A stretch of 8,773 nt of DNA. Origin: Chloroflexota bacterium. Lineage in GTDB: Bacteria > Chloroflexota > Anaerolineae > J102. A program made the position numbers and the translations under genes. The notes beneath the pieces were generated by a model. That model was not told the DNA's origin and did not search any database. It was given only the letters and a program-made list of their open reading frames with translations. Positions within the stretch are counted from its first letter, which is position 1, and every line of letters starts with the position of its first letter. Positions 6,322 to 8,773 of this stretch are shown piece by piece. Location: contig PIVW01000232.1 in NCBI GenBank assembly GCA_003353825.1, forward strand, positions 1 to 8,773. The letters are read 5' to 3'.

Positions 6322-6672
6322 CTACTTGGATTTACCCGTCAACGTGGATAAGTTCACCTCGGTTTTGTCAGCGCCAAATCCACAATCATCGTCACATCGG
6401 ATCAACTTTGTTTGAATACACTGCGGGTGTTGTTGCTGAGTTGCAGCCTCGACTTGTTCTTCCTGAGTGTTCTCGCAATACCAAAGTGAAACGGAAGCGC
6501 CGCCTACTACGGTACTTCCGTGAGGTGTGTCATTTTCAACAGCTATCCAGTAGCCCCGATTATTGGGGTCGGAACGTAGATAGCTGACCTTGACGGCGGA
6601 ACAGCCGACCGTCAGAAATACCAGACAGATTAAGAGCAGGATCGCCGCGCGAAATAAATTCTTGCACTTCAT
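6322..6672 (-). CDS. Small lipoprotein, hypothetical
   Basis: The 116-residue product begins at the ATG whose complement is 6670-6672, six bases after a good AAAGGAGA ribosome site; a TTG six bases earlier is too close to that site. A type II signal peptide is clear: basic MKCKNLFR, hydrophobic AAILLLICLVF, then lipobox LTVGC with the lipidated cysteine at 24. The mature part begins with beta-rich sequence (VKVSYLRSD, GYWIAVEND, ASVSLWYCEN), followed by a Gln/Glu-rich turn and a Cys cluster (CIQTKLIRCDDDCGF). No family is recognised. It is first in an apparent two-gene unit with the BglII-like gene, an unexpected partner since the two products should sit in different compartments. Confidence 0.75.
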   Translation of the reverse strand: MKCKNLFRAAILLLICLVFLTVGCSAVKVSYLRSDPNNRGYWIAVENDTPHGSTVVGGASVSLWYCENTQEEQVEAATQQQHPQCIQTKLIRCDDDCGFGADKTEVNLSTLTGKSK

Positions 6673-6773
6673 AAACAATCTCCTTTTTTTGAGTTATCCG
6701 ATGGTATCAACCGGGGGAATGAACAGCAACCGCAGGGGATACGCCCGCCCAATTGACTATGCCCGCCTCTCCT

Positions 6774-7814
6774 TCACAGCCCTGCATCACACTGCTCAAT
6801 GGCATCGGCTTTTGGGTTAAGGGGATATGTAGCGTCACCGGCACAAGTGGCTTCGTTGTCATAACAGCTCGTCTGTACCAACAGGTCCGCGCAGGTGGAA
6901 CCGGCCCCGAGGCGGATCATCTTGAAGTAGAAGTTATCCGGACAGGAATCGAAAATATCAATCGTCCGATGATTTCCCAACCTACAGTTTATGTAAGCCG
7001 CATCCAGGGTGGTCTGCTCGAAATACGAGTCAAGGATGTCGCCTTCGATGGTGTTGCAGTCAATAATGCTTCCACTCAACTTTGTGCTCCACCGCTGGCT
7101 CACATAGGCTGAACACTTCAAGGGCCCTTCCCACTGAACGGTCACCCCCACCTCACCATCCAGATCCTGATCACACGGCGCCCCGGCATCGGCCTCGTCA
7201 CAGGAAACCACATCATAGGTCCCTCTGTCGGGAAGTATGTCAGTGGCGGCGTCCGCCAGGTTTGCACCACGCACGTCCCACACTGTATCCGACACCCAGG
7301 CGTCCCCCGGTGAATCAGGCATTGACGATACTTTGCGGTCCAGTACGGGCGCATTTGCTATGTAGTCCTCGCCTACGCTCCACTGGACCTCAGGATGGTA
7401 TTCGGGCATGAATTTCATCCCGCAGAGCGTCTCCTGCGCCGTGTAGTTACCAGCTCCGTCACTGGCCATCTCAACCAGATAGAAACTGCGGACGGCTATA
7501 CGATGGTCATTGATGATGGCAATTCCGGTTTGAAACATCACCCCGTTGATGAGCATGCCCCAGGTACCGGCCATTCTGGCCCCGGCGGCCAGGTCTGTGC
7601 AGTCCTTGACCTCAAGGGTATCTTCCCCCACTGGAGCGGGCTTACCGGCGTCTACAACGTCGTCGGGTGCGGCGTCGGCGCTGGCGTCCGGGCCTGCATC
7701 TGTCTGAGGGGTGCCTGAATCGGCCTGAGGAGAGGTATCATCATTCTTGGTACACCCGGCCAGTACGACCAGGCAGAACAGGGTAAACAGTATCCACGTT
7801 AATAGACGGTTCAC
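6774..7814 (-). CDS. Secreted lipoprotein with Asp/Ala-rich linker, hypothetical
   Basis: A 346-residue product from a GTG start (complement of 7812-7814), preferred because GGAGG lies six bases upstream; an in-frame ATG 54 bases earlier lacks a ribosome site. The type II signal peptide is NRLLTWILFTLFCLVVLAGC, lipidated at C21. Residues about 22-60 are a disordered Asp/Ala/Pro/Thr linker (TPQTDAGPDASADAAP) of the kind common in Myxococcota surface lipoproteins. The folded part is beta-rich with about a dozen cysteines, probably disulfide bonded. CDQDLDGEVGVTV resembles a DxDxDG calcium-binding loop. No enzyme motif is recognised. It probably lies on the cell surface or in the periplasm. Confidence 0.8.
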   Translation of the reverse strand: MNRLLTWILFTLFCLVVLAGCTKNDDTSPQADSGTPQTDAGPDASADAAPDDVVDAGKPAPVGEDTLEVKDCTDLAAGARMAGTWGMLINGVMFQTGIAIINDHRIAVRSFYLVEMASDGAGNYTAQETLCGMKFMPEYHPEVQWSVGEDYIANAPVLDRKVSSMPDSPGDAWVSDTVWDVRGANLADAATDILPDRGTYDVVSCDEADAGAPCDQDLDGEVGVTVQWEGPLKCSAYVSQRWSTKLSGSIIDCNTIEGDILDSYFEQTTLDAAYINCRLGNHRTIDIFDSCPDNFYFKMIRLGAGSTCADLLVQTSCYDNEATCAGDATYPLNPKADAIEQCDAGL

Positions 7815-7818
7815 TGGT

Positions 7819-7836
7819 GCCTCCTTTTTGAGAGGC
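7819..7836 (-). promoter_or_regulatory. Hairpin covering the ribosome site of the large lipoprotein
   Basis: In the minus-strand mRNA, GCCTCT (7836-7831) can pair with GGAGGC (7824-7819) across loop CAAAAA, six pairs including one G-U. GGAGG is the ribosome site for the GTG at 7814, so folding would mask it. On the plus strand the same bases followed by TTTTT resemble a weak terminator. Confidence 0.35.
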
Positions 7837-7898
7837 TTTTTCTTATCACTGGTGAGGGGGTGGTGCAACGGGAATGGATGACTAGAATTGAGGGAGGG

Positions 7899-8162
7899 CT
7901 ATGTCCGTTTGTCCCTAACCGCCCGCCTAACACCAAACCACGTAACCGACCCCCTCACCCGCACATCCCGCAAAAACCATGCGAAGAACGGTCCTGCACT
8001 GAATATGAAGGGTAGACCCCAGCTCGTATACGGGACGCCTGTTCCGATCCCGGTACTCAGAAAGGCAGATACGCCCAGTCCCGCGATAACGGCCACCAGG
8101 ACGGCGACAACGCGGCGATGGGTCTGCTTTATGTAGGCTTGAATCGTTTCGTCGGGGTCCAT
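7899..8162 (-). CDS. Small two-helix membrane protein, hypothetical
   Basis: An 87-residue product with a short charged N-terminus (MDPDETIQAYIKQTHRR) and two predicted transmembrane helices, about 18-37 (VVAVLVAVIAGLGVSAFLST) and 46-64 (SWGLPFIFSAGPFFAWFL). The C-terminal tail is basic (RDVRVRG, RRAVRDKRT), suggesting both ends are cytoplasmic. No family is recognised. The ribosome site is poor (AGGC twelve bases upstream of the ATG). It lies upstream of the large lipoprotein on the same strand, but an 84-base gap with that gene's own leader separates them. Confidence 0.55.
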   Translation of the reverse strand: MDPDETIQAYIKQTHRRVVAVLVAVIAGLGVSAFLSTGIGTGVPYTSWGLPFIFSAGPFFAWFLRDVRVRGSVTWFGVRRAVRDKRT

Positions 8163-8213
8163 CCGCGAAGCCTAGTAGGGACCGTAGCGCCGTTCAAATG
8201 CCTATATTCACCA

Positions 8214-8230
8214 GTGTCACTTAGTGATAC
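8214..8230. promoter_or_regulatory. 17-bp dyad upstream of FGE-like lipoprotein
   Basis: GTGTCAC-TTA-GTGATAC is an inverted repeat with one mismatch per arm, about 45 bases before the leader ORF and just after a TATATT (8203-8208) that could be a -10 box. It resembles a dimeric repressor or activator site in the gap between the divergent membrane-protein and lipoprotein genes. Confidence 0.35.
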
Positions 8231-8273
8231 AGTCCGGATTCACAGATCGACATCATTGGAAAAGGGGCACGTT

Positions 8274-8324
8274 ATGAGTTTCAAAATGAGTAACGGCATA
8301 TCGACAACATGGAGGACACTGTGA
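8274..8324 (+). CDS. 16-residue leader peptide ORF
   Basis: MSFKMSNGISTTWRTL is preceded by AAAAGGGG six bases before the ATG. Its TGA stop (8322-8324) overlaps the GTG start (8321-8323) of the lipoprotein gene, and the GGAGG ribosome site of that gene lies inside it (8311-8315). This arrangement would allow translational coupling. There are no runs of one amino acid, so a classical attenuator is not indicated. Expression is unproven. Confidence 0.35.
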   Translation: MSFKMSNGISTTWRTL

Positions 8325-8773
8325 CGAAAATGACAACGTGGCTTTTAATCTCTCTACTGACCGCCTGCGTGACCATGCTCGCGTTAGTCGGTTGCGATGA
8401 TGACGACGATAACGACATTGGCGGGGACGCCGATGCGGATGCGGACGGCGACGGGGATGCGGACAGCGATGCGGATGCGGACGCTGATGCGGACGCCGGG
8501 CCCGACAGCGGTGTGAAACCTGATGCGGGGGAGGGTGGTGGCGTGGTGATCGGCGAGTGGGCACAGATCCCGGCCGGGAGCTTCTGGATGGGCAGCCCGG
8601 ACGGTTGTCCCGGTCCGACCGGATATACCGGGAGCTGCTCATCGGAGCTTGGGCGCATCACCAATGAGACCTTGCACTACGTGTCCCTGACAAGAACGTT
8701 TGAGATGATGTCCACCGAGGTAACGCAGGGGCAGTTCGAGACGTTGATGGGGTGGAACCCTAGCACGAATGAC
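8321..8773 (+). CDS. FGE/SUMF1-like domain lipoprotein (partial, runs off the window)
   Basis: The 151 visible codons start at GTG 8321, five bases after GGAGG; ATG 8309 is in frame but has no ribosome site, and ATG 8330 also lies in frame. The type II signal peptide runs to lipobox LVGC, lipidated at C25. Then come a poly-Asp stretch, an alternating Asp-Ala/Gly linker (36-59) and, from about residue 79, the start of a formylglycine-generating-enzyme-sulfatase domain: WAQIPAGSFWMGSP (80-93) then TFEMMSTEVTQGQFETLMGWNPS. These are the hallmark N-terminal motifs of the SUMF1/FGE family (xxIPAGxFxMGS, EVTxxQFxxxMGxNPS). The catalytic cysteines lie further on and cannot be checked. Many Myxococcota lipoproteins of this kind are not true FGEs and may bind ligands or modify surface proteins. 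Confidence 0.85.
   Translation, partial: MTKMTTWLLISLLTACVTMLALVGCDDDDDNDIGGDADADADGDGDADSDADADADADAGPDSGVKPDAGEGGGVVIGEWAQIPAGSFWMGSPDGCPGPTGYTGSCSSELGRITNETLHYVSLTRTFEMMSTEVTQGQFETLMGWNPSTND
8426..8497 (+). repeat. Low-complexity GAT-GCG/GAC repeat coding for an Asp-Ala linker
   Basis: Alternating Asp with Ala, Gly or Ser codons over 24 residues, made mostly of GATGCG and GCGGAC hexamers. It is a flexible acidic tether between the lipid anchor and the folded domain, and is prone to length change by slippage. Confidence 0.7.

Noticed and set aside
8253..8664. Two minus-strand open frames rich in Pro/Arg/His or Ala/Ser
   Set aside because: They are shadows of the GAT/GCG-type repeat encoding the Asp-Ala linker of the plus-strand lipoprotein.

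Overview
The window looks like chromosomal DNA, or a large replicon, from a Myxococcota-type (former deltaproteobacterial) bacterium. The pointers are two secreted lipoproteins with a lipobox followed by Asp/Ala-rich linkers, one leading into a formylglycine-generating-enzyme (FGE/SUMF1)-like domain, a style common in that group. The assignment is an inference from protein style only; no rRNA, tRNA or marker gene is present.

Left half (1-4780): two same-strand genes, each followed by a structured non-coding region. Both proteins have an N-terminal helix-turn-helix, a variable linker and a replication-initiator core like rolling-circle Rep_trans/RstA proteins, with matching motifs R/H-I-x-x-x-D, YDK and R-x-E. 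The two intergenic regions are also homologous. By manual alignment 1558-1682 matches 4226-4350 without gaps at about 70% identity, including a GC hairpin with a T-run and an invariant 15-mer, followed by TTACCTG-type 10-bp repeats (three in the first copy, two in the second). The simplest reading is a tandem duplication of a [rep + origin/end] module: an integrated rolling-circle replicon, a filamentous-phage satellite array, or a single-gene Rep-driven mobile element. Overlaid on the second module is a strictly one-stranded nonamer, GTACAGAAA. It has nine exact copies and several near copies between 1807 and 4751, in two reading frames and in non-coding DNA, and none that I found elsewhere on either strand. 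This is the most unusual signal in the window.

Middle (4780-6672): a small XRE-family regulator (minus strand) diverges from a membrane-anchored Cys-rich protein (plus strand), and the gap holds two CTATAGG-centred operator-like sites. Converging on it is a minus-strand pair: a small lipoprotein translationally coupled to a BglII/BstYI-like endonuclease-fold protein with no visible methyltransferase.

Right (6774-8773): a 346-residue lipoprotein (minus), a two-helix membrane protein (minus), then on the plus strand a 16-codon leader ORF overlapping the start of an FGE-like lipoprotein that runs off the window. This part is more GC-rich and resembles ordinary host chromosome.
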